Shown: positions 54,742 through 63,688 of the stretch, piece after piece
How positions within the stretch are numbered: position 1 is the stretch's first letter
How the letters are laid out: the number at the start of each line of letters is the position of its first letter
NCBI GenBank assembly: GCA_963727045.1
Contig: CAVSES010000002.1
Span: forward strand, 2,170,001-2,234,000
Origin: Bog-1198 sp963727045
Lineage (GTDB): Bacteria > Pseudomonadota > Gammaproteobacteria > Steroidobacterales > Steroidobacteraceae
DNA length: 64,000 nt
Reading direction: 5' to 3'
Notes under the pieces: model-generated
Database searches by the model: none
Told to the model about the DNA's origin: nothing
Seen by the model: the letters and a program-made list of their open reading frames with translations, nothing else
Program-made: the position numbers and the translations under genes

Positions 54742-55656
54742 ATGCATTCCAAAGACATCGATTGGAACGATTTACGCTATGTCCTGGTGCTCGCCGAACA
54801 CCAAACCATGGTCGCGGCGGCCGAGGCGCTGCGCGTTCACCAGACCACGATCAGCCGCCGCATTCTTGCACTTGAAGATCGTCTGCAGACCCGGCTATTC
54901 GATCGCATCGACGGTCGATTTGCGCCGACAACGCGGGGGATGATCGTTGTTCGACGCGCGCAGGACATGGAGTCCGCGAGACTCGCCCTGGCGGATGACC
55001 TCACCCACGATCCGGCACTCGGGCGAGCGGTGGTTCGATTGTCGGTGATCCAGACCTTCGTTACCGGATTCCTGTCGCGTCAGCTCAAGGCGTTTCCGCC
55101 CCAGCACTCCAACATTCAGCTCGAACTGATTTGCGAGAACCGTCCCTCGGTCCTCGAGCACCGCGAGGCGGATATCGCCGTTCGCTATGTGCGGCCGGCC
55201 CAGGGCCAATCCATGGTGCGGAAGATCGGAGCGCTCGGATCCGCGGTCTATGCTCATCAGTCGTTGCTCCGGCCCGGGGTGGATTGGCGCCGGGACCTTG
55301 CCTGGATCGGATTTGCACAAGTCGCCGATCGCTGGCCCGAGTTCCAGTGGATCGAGGCCAACGTGTCGGCGCATTGCCTCGGCGTGACCGTCAACGGTGG
55401 ACCTGCCTACACAGAGCTCGTCGCACGAGGTTACGGCGCCGGCATATTGACCTGCGTCGAGGGAGATGCACTTCCCCATCTCGTGCGCCTGAGCGGGCCG
55501 ACGCCGCTCATTGTGCGAGAAATCTGGCTGATGGTATTGCCGGAGCTTCGTCGCAATCCCACGGTTCGCAAAGTTCTCGATTGGATCGCGGACGTAACGA
55601 GGCGCGGCGCGAAAGAACTCCTCGGATCGTCCGCCGAAGCCAACGCCGAAGAATGA
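54742..55656 (+). CDS. LysR-type transcriptional regulator
   Basis: A 304-residue LysR protein with an N-terminal winged helix (LRYVLVLAEHQTMVAAAEALRVHQTTISRRI in pieces) and a periplasmic-binding-like effector domain. It is divergent from the hydrolase operon and upstream of amidase, M24 and TonB-receptor genes, so it is probably the local regulator. The start at MHSKDIDW is set by similarity and the operator upstream. Confidence 0.9.
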   Translation: MHSKDIDWNDLRYVLVLAEHQTMVAAAEALRVHQTTISRRILALEDRLQTRLFDRIDGRFAPTTRGMIVVRRAQDMESARLALADDLTHDPALGRAVVRLSVIQTFVTGFLSRQLKAFPPQHSNIQLELICENRPSVLEHREADIAVRYVRPAQGQSMVRKIGALGSAVYAHQSLLRPGVDWRRDLAWIGFAQVADRWPEFQWIEANVSAHCLGVTVNGGPAYTELVARGYGAGILTCVEGDALPHLVRLSGPTPLIVREIWLMVLPELRRNPTVRKVLDWIADVTRRGAKELLGSSAEANAEE

Positions 55657-55751
55657 AGGCGAGGGCTGCTGCAGATCCGCAACCAGACCTTGCGCGCCAT
55701 CGAATTGCGCGGCTCGGACTGTCGGGCCATCATCGTCGCGTGAACTTCGCC

Positions 55752-57329
55752 ATGCAAACGAAGCTGTCTCTCGTGCTGCTGATGGCCGTAGCGTTCCCTA
55801 CGAGCGCGGGCGCCCGGGAGCCCCGCTTCGATCCCGCCTATGCCAGTATCGAGGAGCTGCGCGCCGCGCTTGATTCCGGGCGCGTGAGCTCCACGCAGCT
55901 CGTTCGGTACTACTTAGGCCGCATCGACCGCTTGGACAAAAGGGGACCACACCTCAATGCATTGATCAGTCTCAATCCCAAAGCTCTCGAAGATGCACAG
56001 CGATTCGATGCGCAGGGGAAACTACAAGTCCACAAAAGTCCCCTCTATGGCATCCCATTCATCGCCAAAGATAACTACGACAGTGCAGGCATTCCCACCT
56101 CGGGCGGCTCGGCCGCATTGAGGAACTCGGTACCCGCACGCAATGCCTTCGTCGTGCAGAAGCTGCTCGATCAAGGCGCGATTTTGTTAGGCAAGGCGAA
56201 CATGTCTGAACTCGCCGCCTCCTATGGCCGTCTTGGGTACAGCTCGGCGGGAGGGCTCACACTCAACCCGTACAATACGTCGCGCGATGCCTCCGGTTCG
56301 AGCAGCGGCTCGGCGGTCGCCGTCGCGGCGGATTACGCGCCATTTGCGCTCGGCACCGACACCACCGGCTCGATCAGGGGACCCGCCAGTGTCACGGGCG
56401 TCGTGGGAATGCGCCCCACGATGGGGCTGATCAGCAGAAACGGGATCATCCCACTGTCGCTCACCTTCGATACCGTCGGGGTACTGGCGCGCAACGTCAG
56501 AGATGTAGCGACCGTTTTGAATGCAATCGCCGGTGAGGATTCTCAAGATGCTTCAACGGTGGGACAGCCGAGAATCTCGGGGACCTATCTCGATGTCTTG
56601 TCTACCGGAGCGCTCCGCGGGGTGCGCCTCGGTGTCATCGGCAATTTCCAAAGGGGTAACCCTGAAGTCGATGCGATGGAGCAATCAGCGTTGCGCGAGC
56701 TTAAGGCGCAAGGCGCAGTCCTCGTGCCGATCACGCTACCCAAAGAATTTGAACGCTTGTGGACGGCGGTTATGGGCCCGGTAGGTGAAGCAGAATTCAA
56801 GCCGCAGTTCGAGCGGTACCTGCGCTCGTTGCCGGCGGCTCAGCCCAAAACGCTCACGCAGTTCATCGACATCTGCACTTCACCCGAGGTGCAGGAGTCA
56901 GCCACGCCGGTGAATCCCGCGCGCCTCGAGGCTTTGCGCGCTGCGAACGTCACAGAGCTCACGGATTCCGCGGTCTATATCCACCTGCTTACCCAAGTCC
57001 TCCCATCCATCCGCCAGCAGCTGCAATCGTTGATCACCGAAAATCAGCTGTCGGCATTTGCATTCTCGAGCATGAGCTGCCCGGCGACTCCGCGCTACGA
57101 CCGCGAGGATCCAAGCTATGTGTGCCACAGCGACGATCCGTACAAGGCGAGCTACATCGCCGCCGCTGCTGGGTTTCCAGAAATCTCGGTTCCGATCGGG
57201 CGGATCTCCGCCAATATGCCGGTCGGTTACTCGTTGATGGGGCCGCCCTTCAGCGAGGCCGAACTGCTTGGCTTGGCGCATGCGTTGCAAATGGGAATTT
57301 CCGATCCCGCCCACCCGCCAGTCCGTTAG
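55752..57329 (+). CDS. Secreted amidase-signature enzyme
   Basis: A 525-residue amidase with a signal peptide (MQTKLSLVLLMAVAFPTSAGA). The Ser-cisSer-Lys triad is in PFIAKDNYDSAG and DASGSSSGSAVAVA, with the GTDTTGSIRGPASV motif. Such secreted amidases cleave amides, peptide amides or N-acyl compounds. A GTG 12 bp upstream is an alternative start. It is 95 bp after lysR. Confidence 0.92.
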   Translation: MQTKLSLVLLMAVAFPTSAGAREPRFDPAYASIEELRAALDSGRVSSTQLVRYYLGRIDRLDKRGPHLNALISLNPKALEDAQRFDAQGKLQVHKSPLYGIPFIAKDNYDSAGIPTSGGSAALRNSVPARNAFVVQKLLDQGAILLGKANMSELAASYGRLGYSSAGGLTLNPYNTSRDASGSSSGSAVAVAADYAPFALGTDTTGSIRGPASVTGVVGMRPTMGLISRNGIIPLSLTFDTVGVLARNVRDVATVLNAIAGEDSQDASTVGQPRISGTYLDVLSTGALRGVRLGVIGNFQRGNPEVDAMEQSALRELKAQGAVLVPITLPKEFERLWTAVMGPVGEAEFKPQFERYLRSLPAAQPKTLTQFIDICTSPEVQESATPVNPARLEALRAANVTELTDSAVYIHLLTQVLPSIRQQLQSLITENQLSAFAFSSMSCPATPRYDREDPSYVCHSDDPYKASYIAAAAGFPEISVPIGRISANMPVGYSLMGPPFSEAELLGLAHALQMGISDPAHPPVR

Positions 57330-57347
57330 ACGGATTAAGCGCATTCC

Positions 57348-57374
57348 TTGCGATTTTGCAAGGCGATCTTGCAA
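57348..57374 (+). promoter_or_regulatory. Predicted LysR operator, site 2
   Basis: This 27-bp site reads TTGC-GA-TTTTGCAA-G-GCGATCTTGCAA, matching site 1 at 24 of 27 positions. It is 72 bp upstream of the M24 start, in the same orientation relative to its gene as site 1. The final TTGCAA may also serve as a -35. Confidence 0.65.
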
Positions 57375-57446
57375 CTAACTGAATTGTTTGATGTAGAGCG
57401 ATGTTCCATGATCTTCGTTCTCAGAAGTAGCGAGGAGTTTTGAATC

Positions 57447-58739
57447 GTGGTCGACGCTCACCGCACCGCAGATTTCTCGCAGCCCCCTGCCGCAGTCGAA
57501 AGCCGGGGCCGCGACGTAGGTCCCGGGCTGTGGGTCACAGACACCGAGCCGCTCAGCGTCGATACACAGCGCCTGCGCGCCGGCCGGCTCGACCGCCTCC
57601 GCCAGATGATGCGTGAGAAGGGCTATGCCGCCGTGGTGCTGTTTGATCCGAACAATCAGCGCTATGCGACCGGCTCGAGGAACATGTTCGGATATTTCTT
57701 GCGCAACTCGACCCGCTATTTTTTCGTGCCCACCGAGGGCCCGATCATTCTCTTCGAATACCCCCAAAGCGCGCATGTCTCAACCTGTCTCGACACGGTG
57801 CAGGAGGCGCGTAATTCGAAGATCGTCTGGTCCTCCGTGGGGGGGCGAGACGACAACACCGCGCGCCTCTTCGCCGAAGAAATAGCGGATCTCGTGCGCG
57901 AGTACGGACGCGGATCAAAGAAGCTGGGGCTCGACCGCTGCGGGCATTTGCATGCCCTAGCCTTGCAGCGCGCAGGGTGCATCGTGACGGACTGCCAGCA
58001 GGAAATGCTGCACACCCGCCGCATCAAGAGCGACGAGGAAATCATGTGTCTTCGGCTCAGCATGGCGGCATCCGAATTCGCCGTGGCGGCCGTCCGCGAG
58101 GCAGTGAAACCGGGTATCTCGGAGCAGGAGCTGTTCGCGTTGATGTACGGCGAGGTCCTTCGACACGGTGGGGAGTTCGTTGAGACCCGGCTGCTGACTT
58201 CGGGGCCGCGCACCAACCCGTGGTTTCGAGAATCGAGCGGCAGACGGCTGCGACCCGGAGAGCTCGTAGCGCTCGACACCGATGTTATCGGCTGCTTCGG
58301 TTACTTCTCGGATTTTTCCCGGACATTTCACTGCGGTCCCGGGCGGCCGAGTGCTTATCAGAAGACAGTGTATGGGCTGGCCTACGAGCAAATCCAGCAC
58401 AACATTGGGATCATCAAACCGGGGCTTACGTATCGGGAGGTGTCCGAGCGCGCCTGGAAGATCCCCGACGCCTTCGTGGAGCGCCGCTACACCTCCGTCA
58501 TGCACGGCGTCGGCTTGCATGGAGAGACGCCCTTTATCGCGCACATTCAAGATTTCAACGTTTACGGCAGTGACGGCGTTCTCGAGCCGGGCATGGTCGT
58601 AAGCGTCGAAAGCTACATCGGCGAGGTGGGCGGAGCCGAGGGTGTGAAGCTCGAGGAGGAAGTGCTGATCACCGCCGCCGGCTCGGAGGTGATCTCACGC
58701 TTCCCATTCGAGGAGGATCTGCTGGGTCGAGAATTGTAA
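57447..58739 (+). CDS. M24-family metalloenzyme, DddP-like
   Basis: A 430-residue pita-bread-fold metalloenzyme. All six metal ligands are present: D277 and D279 (ALDTDVIG), D289, H353, E388 and E403. The GGEFVETRLLTSGPRTNPWF segment and the DTD metal pair resemble the DMSP lyase DddP, but the DddP catalytic Asp six residues after the His ligand is replaced by G359 (HGVGLHGETP). A prolidase-type HExP His is also absent. So a related C-S, C-N or peptide-bond enzyme is likely, not clearly a DMSP lyase. The start is GTG after GAGGAG. Confidence 0.75.
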   Translation: MVDAHRTADFSQPPAAVESRGRDVGPGLWVTDTEPLSVDTQRLRAGRLDRLRQMMREKGYAAVVLFDPNNQRYATGSRNMFGYFLRNSTRYFFVPTEGPIILFEYPQSAHVSTCLDTVQEARNSKIVWSSVGGRDDNTARLFAEEIADLVREYGRGSKKLGLDRCGHLHALALQRAGCIVTDCQQEMLHTRRIKSDEEIMCLRLSMAASEFAVAAVREAVKPGISEQELFALMYGEVLRHGGEFVETRLLTSGPRTNPWFRESSGRRLRPGELVALDTDVIGCFGYFSDFSRTFHCGPGRPSAYQKTVYGLAYEQIQHNIGIIKPGLTYREVSERAWKIPDAFVERRYTSVMHGVGLHGETPFIAHIQDFNVYGSDGVLEPGMVVSVESYIGEVGGAEGVKLEEEVLITAAGSEVISRFPFEEDLLGREL

Positions 58740-58828
58740 AGCTGCGGTGACATTGTAAGCCAGATTCAGCGAGTAATCGTCCGCGTGTTGTCGATAAATT
58801 GGAGACAAACAAAATGGAGGGATGGAAG

Positions 58829-61423
58829 ATGAACTCGAATGCGAAACTATCCTGTGCGATCGCCGCCATATTGAGCGGCAATGGCGCCGTCCTCGCGAAT
58901 GCCGCGTCCGCGGCCGACACGTCTTCCGACGCGATTCAAGAAATCACGGTTACTGCGCAGCGTCGCACGGAGAACATGCAGGACGTGCCGATCACGATCC
59001 AGGCGCTCACCGCAGAGACGCTGACCGAACTGCATGTGTCGACATTCGACGACTTCATCAAGTACCTGCCGAACGTAACGCAGGCGAGCAACGGTCCGGG
59101 GCAGAGCAACATCTTTATGCGCGGTCTGAGCGCCGAGCCGGGCGGGCCGGGCGGAGGAGGGTCGCAAGGCAGCGGCACGACAGGTCAATTCCCGAACGTC
59201 GCGGTCTATCTGGACGATCAGTCCGCGTCGCTGCCCGGGCGAAACCTCGACATCTACGCGGCCGATCTCGAGCGCATCGAAGTATTGGAAGGGCCGCAGG
59301 GCACGCTGTTCGGTTCGGGCGCCGAAGCGGGGATGTTGCGCTACATCACCAACAAACCGAAGCTCGATGCGACGGAGGGCAATGTGAACGCCGGCTACAG
59401 CTACACCGCCCACGGCAACCCCAACAGCAACGTCGATGCCATGATCAATCTGCCGCTGATTCCCGGCACGCTGGCGGTGCGCGGGGTCATCTACAACGAC
59501 AGCCGCGGCGGGTACATCAACAACGTTCCCAGCACTTTCACGCGCGCGGGCACCGATGAGGGTTTCGCCAAGTACAACGGCGGCGTGGTGCCGACCAACA
59601 GCGTGTCGATCAACAACAACGCCGTCGTGGGCAATGCCATTAATCCTGTGACCTATCAGGGACTGCGCCTGTCGGCGCTCTACAAGGTCAACGACGACTG
59701 GGAGGCGCTGCTTACCCAGAGCTACCAGACCATGGATGCCCAGGGGGTGTTCTCCGAGATGCCGTACGGTTCGGAGGGGATCACCTTCAATTCCCAGGGC
59801 GTGCCGATCGGCAGCGTGCCGCTTCCGCCCCTGTCGGTGACGCTGTTCAATCCGTCGTACGACCGGGACCGGTTCGAGAATACGTCGCTCAATGTGACCG
59901 GCAAAATCGGTGACCTGAAGGCCGTCTACAGCGGCGGTTATCTGGTGCGCAACGTCGACCAGGTGCAGGACTACACGAACTACGCACGCGGCGTGTTCGG
60001 TTCCTACTATCAATGCGCGGGAATATCGAAAACATCGGCCGCAGCCGGCCAGTGCTACACGCCGAGCACGACCTGGCAGGAAAACGAGAAGAACACCCAT
60101 CAGAGTCACGAATTTCGTCTGAGCACTCCGGACGATTGGCGGATACGCGCGATCGGCGGCGTGTATTGGGAACAATTCAAAATTTACGATGACACCAACT
60201 GGCTGTACAAGACCGTTCCCACCTGTTCGCCCACGTTCGCCACCAATTGCTTCAACAACGTTCAACCGTGGCCAGGGGTACCGGCGAACGATCCTAATGT
60301 GCGCAACGATAACGTCGGATTCTTCGATGACTTCGTGCGCAGCATCAATCAAAGGGCGGCCTTTGGGTCCGTCGACGTCGACATCATTCCGAAGACGCTG
60401 ACGTTCACGGCCGGCACGCGCTACTACCGGTTCGACGAGAACGAGCGGGGAGGCGACGTCGGCAGTTTCTACTGCAAGGTGTATTCGACGCCGACCACGT
60501 ATTTTGGACCGTGCTTGACGCCCTACGGGACCAATCTGGACAAGCAGATTCCGAACAGTTCGAAGTACTCGGGATTCAGGAGCCGGGCCAACCTGAGTTG
60601 GAAGGTCACCAACGACCTGCTCGTGTACTACACCTGGTCACAGGGTTTCCGGCCGGGCGGATTCAATCGGGGCGTGTCGGCTCATCTGCCCGATGCGGGC
60701 GGCATCGACCAATACTTCACCCCTGCGACCTATGCCCCGGACACGCTTACCAACAACGAGGTTGGTTGGAAGAGCGAGTGGTTCGGCCACCGCCTGCAGT
60801 TCAACGGCGCGCTGTATCAGGAGGACTGGAAGAATGCACAGATCGCGTTCTTTGATCCCCAGGGCGGCTTCGGCAATCTGACCTTCAGCACGAACGGACC
60901 GGATTTCCGGGTGAGAGGCGTCGAGATCCAAGTGGTCTCCCGCATCACGGACGGTCTAACGATCCAGGGCTCGGCCTCGTGGAACAGCAGCAATCAAACC
61001 AATTCTCCGTTCTTGATCAACAACAATCCGAAGAGTCCGACCTTCGGTCAGCCGATCACCTCGGTACCAAACCCGTACGGCTCGGCGGGCAACCCGCTCG
61101 CGAACTCGCCGCCGTTCCAGGCGAATCTCCGCGCCCGCTATGAGTTCTCGATCGCGGATTTCAAAGCCTTCTGCCAGATCGGTGGCACACATCAGGGCAA
61201 TTCGTATTCGTCTACGGGCAACGTGCCGTCCTACGATCAGCCGGGATACACCCTATATGACGCCTCAGTGGGCGTGGCGAAGGACGCGTGGACGGCGCAG
61301 ATTTTTGGCCAGAATCTGACCAATGTCCTCGCTAGCACGTTCACGAACTCGCCGCAGTGGATCGAACAGGAGGCGGTTACGCGCCCCCGGGTGGCGGGCC
61401 TGAAATTCAGCTACCGATTTTAG
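58829..61423 (+). CDS. TonB-dependent outer-membrane receptor
   Basis: An 864-residue receptor with a signal peptide, a TonB-box-like IQEITVTAQRR, a plug domain (DVPITIQALTAETL; VEVLEGPQGTLFGSGAEAG-type motif) and a 22-strand-type barrel ending FSYRF. TonB receptors of this class import diverse organic substrates as well as iron chelates. The ATG at 58829 has GGAGGG 7 nt upstream; 58814 is an alternative. It lies 89 bp after the M24 gene and is probably cotranscribed. Confidence 0.92.
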   Translation: MNSNAKLSCAIAAILSGNGAVLANAASAADTSSDAIQEITVTAQRRTENMQDVPITIQALTAETLTELHVSTFDDFIKYLPNVTQASNGPGQSNIFMRGLSAEPGGPGGGGSQGSGTTGQFPNVAVYLDDQSASLPGRNLDIYAADLERIEVLEGPQGTLFGSGAEAGMLRYITNKPKLDATEGNVNAGYSYTAHGNPNSNVDAMINLPLIPGTLAVRGVIYNDSRGGYINNVPSTFTRAGTDEGFAKYNGGVVPTNSVSINNNAVVGNAINPVTYQGLRLSALYKVNDDWEALLTQSYQTMDAQGVFSEMPYGSEGITFNSQGVPIGSVPLPPLSVTLFNPSYDRDRFENTSLNVTGKIGDLKAVYSGGYLVRNVDQVQDYTNYARGVFGSYYQCAGISKTSAAAGQCYTPSTTWQENEKNTHQSHEFRLSTPDDWRIRAIGGVYWEQFKIYDDTNWLYKTVPTCSPTFATNCFNNVQPWPGVPANDPNVRNDNVGFFDDFVRSINQRAAFGSVDVDIIPKTLTFTAGTRYYRFDENERGGDVGSFYCKVYSTPTTYFGPCLTPYGTNLDKQIPNSSKYSGFRSRANLSWKVTNDLLVYYTWSQGFRPGGFNRGVSAHLPDAGGIDQYFTPATYAPDTLTNNEVGWKSEWFGHRLQFNGALYQEDWKNAQIAFFDPQGGFGNLTFSTNGPDFRVRGVEIQVVSRITDGLTIQGSASWNSSNQTNSPFLINNNPKSPTFGQPITSVPNPYGSAGNPLANSPPFQANLRARYEFSIADFKAFCQIGGTHQGNSYSSTGNVPSYDQPGYTLYDASVGVAKDAWTAQIFGQNLTNVLASTFTNSPQWIEQEAVTRPRVAGLKFSYRF

Positions 61424-62557
61424 GTGCAGTCTTATCGGGAACCCAGCCATGGTTGGAATTGAGCAAAAATGCGGTGCTGGCCCCGTCGAGCTTGATGGCG
61501 ATTTTGTGAATCAGGAGGCGCCAACGGAGGGACCGGAACCCAAATTTGCATAGAGGGCATAGAGACCGCCGCCGGCCGCGGGATTTACGTGGACCGAAAG
61601 GTACGACAGCCCGTTAGCGGATACGCACTCACAGGACAGCTGATCAATTCCTCCGCCAGGCCCTGACAGAAGTAATCGTTCTCGCGTCCGCGCTGAGATT
61701 CCTGAAGGGCAAGACAGCGATCGACGGCATGGGCGGACCCGAACGACTGACCGCGCTCCCCTCTGGAGGGCGTTGCTGCTGTGCCTGCCCGGCAAGCTCC
61801 AGCAGCCGGTCCCGCACCGCCGGATCTCCCTTGAGTCGCAGCACCGGCAGGAAGCGGACCTGAACCGTGGCGAGGTTCGGCAAGCGCGCGTTCTATTCCA
61901 GACGGCTGATTTGCGCGTCGCTGTAGCCCACGGCAATCGACAATTCCGTCTGGGTCAGCCCCGCCCGCCGCCGCGGGTAACGTAGGAGCTCACCAAAATG
62001 AGCCGATCGAGGATTTCACGGGGAATAAGCGCATCCATACTCCCGGTCGATCCCTAGGCGGTAATGACTTCGAACAACATTATTTTTACCGGTTGCAGAG
62101 TTCTTGGCAAGAAATGTCAGGTCTAGTCGCCGGTTGGAAGCTATTTTCCACTTCGGCGAGGCAGGTAACGGCACGTGATGCTTCATTGAGTCAATCTACC
62201 AATGGGAGTAACGAAATGCAGAAACCATCCAGGGTGTGGCGCAACCGGATGGCACACGGACCCAGGCATCGTACTGCTCACGTTAGCAGCCGATTTCGGT
62301 TCTGTTGACTGGTACGACGCCAAGTGCGGCAAAACGTCTACAACGCAGGAGACCCGTGGACAGAGGGAACGAACCTTCATGACGTCGTGAATCGGTACCG
62401 ATGTGCACTTTCTGGTCTCACCTATATTGTGGCTAAAGACGTCAGCAAGCGCGCGGATCAACTTGCCCCGCGGTGCGCGGCCGCATTTATAGAGGGACCA
62501 CCCTCGTCGATCCGGCGTCCGCACTGATGCGATCCCTTTTTAAGGACCTACACGGAT
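61424..62557. other. Long intergenic stretch after the TonB receptor
   Basis: Apart from the XRE/TolB-like pseudogene, I see no intact gene in this 1.1 kb. From about 62093 to 62557 there are only short frames with no recognisable motif, and no terminator was found directly after the receptor gene. GC appears lower than in the core region. Confidence 0.5.
61630..62038 (-). pseudogene. Decayed XRE-HTH plus TolB-like regulator
   Basis: In three frames the minus strand spells pieces of one protein: MDALIPREIL, then GELLRYPRRRAGLTQTEL and VGYSDAQISRLE, then a TAG codon and NARLPNLATVQVRFLPVL, then PSIAVLPFRNLSADA, then END-YFCQGLAEELIS. The first parts are a Cro/XRE helix-turn-helix of the type heading large regulators, and the last is the start of a TolB-like/adenylate-cyclase-associated domain. 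At least two frameshifts and one nonsense codon make it a pseudogene. Confidence 0.7.
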
Positions 62558-63685
62558 ATGGACGAAGAGATGAGAAAACATAGCAGCGCAGGCCAGATTG
62601 GCGATTCATTTGGATCGTATGGTTGTCGAGTCAACGACCTGTCCATCGATGATCTGTTCGAGAGATACCAGAAAGCCGGATTCTTGTATCCGGCCAAGAT
62701 GAAAAAGCTCGCGCCCTTCCTTCCGTTAGTAAAGGACAACTGGTGCAAGGCGCGCCGCGCGGGTGAACTGATTCAATGGGTGGCCACGTTCGACAATAAG
62801 GCTGCGGGCGAATGGTCATCGATATCATCGTGGCTGAGTACAAACACGGGCTGGGTCACCCAGCATCTGGTCACCATCGGAAGTCCACTGGCATCCCGCG
62901 CCGTGATGCTTGCCGGCGCGGCTGTTAGGCTGGCGGATGGACGTGAAGGCTCGCATCAGAATTGGTTTCGGCGTGGTAATCGCTACGCCAACAAGATTTT
63001 CGGCTCATCCTCTGCAGCACTCGGCAAAGACCATGGCTGGATCGGAGACTATGGATACTACCTTCTGTCACCGCGACAGCTTCATGCCCCGTCTGACGAC
63101 CTGTTCATTTCCGCCGTCGGAGACGCGGATTTAGCGGAGCTAAAGGAGTTCGTTTGCGGTGTGCGCTCGGCCGTATTCGCGCAAGGCGAGGAACTGTTCG
63201 AGGGAGATATCAACCTCGAATCTGTCGATCAACTATATCAACGTGTGGGGTTGCGCAGATACCGTAGGGTCATGCTCGTCCGAGATCGTCGATCCTCCCG
63301 ACTAATCGGCGCGGCGCTCGCCTATCGAGGGCCACTTGGGATGAATTTCTCGTTTCTTGAGAATCGATGCGATTTGCTCATAGATCCCTCGCTTTCGCAG
63401 GAAGCGGTGGTACCGGTTTGTAATGCACTCTGTTTGGGTGTATCCGAGACCTATCGTGATTTTGAGCCAAACGTACTGCCAGTGCTGATCGATACGCGAC
63501 ACTCTGCCGCCTTGCTCAGCCTAGGTGCCGAGCATGTTCGAGACTACGCGCAATGCATTTGGCTGAATACGGCTCTTGAGAAGTGGTATCGACACACTGA
63601 ACACTTCTATGAAGGCCAAATAAGAGTTGGCAGACGTCGGGGGCTCGGTATACCGCGTCCGCACCCAGAAGCATCGGTGGGATGA
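62558..63685 (+). CDS. Unrecognised protein, possible GNAT-like C-terminal half
   Basis: A 375-residue soluble protein; I do not recognise a family. The N-terminal half contains AKMKKLAPFLPLVKDNW and STNTGWVTQHLVTIGSPLASRAVML. The second half (about 200-345) has a GNAT-like rhythm: RVMLVRDRRSSRLIGAAL, GPLGMNFSFLENRCDLL, a helix around VCNALCLGVSE, and VLPVLIDTRHSAALLSLGAEH. It is followed 3 bp later by a methyltransferase, suggesting a two-gene unit. The base composition is lower in GC than the core genes, as in recently acquired DNA. Confidence 0.6.
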   Translation: MDEEMRKHSSAGQIGDSFGSYGCRVNDLSIDDLFERYQKAGFLYPAKMKKLAPFLPLVKDNWCKARRAGELIQWVATFDNKAAGEWSSISSWLSTNTGWVTQHLVTIGSPLASRAVMLAGAAVRLADGREGSHQNWFRRGNRYANKIFGSSSAALGKDHGWIGDYGYYLLSPRQLHAPSDDLFISAVGDADLAELKEFVCGVRSAVFAQGEELFEGDINLESVDQLYQRVGLRRYRRVMLVRDRRSSRLIGAALAYRGPLGMNFSFLENRCDLLIDPSLSQEAVVPVCNALCLGVSETYRDFEPNVLPVLIDTRHSAALLSLGAEHVRDYAQCIWLNTALEKWYRHTEHFYEGQIRVGRRRGLGIPRPHPEASVG

Positions 63686-63688
63686 CCC

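Noticed and set aside
55131..55751. Extended N-terminus of the amidase overlapping lysR
   Set aside because: A signal peptide starts at 55752, and the upstream part is a frame-shifted reading of lysR.
57447..58739. Calling this gene dddP or pepP outright
   Set aside because: The DddP catalytic Asp and the prolidase HExP His are both missing, so a specific activity cannot be assigned.
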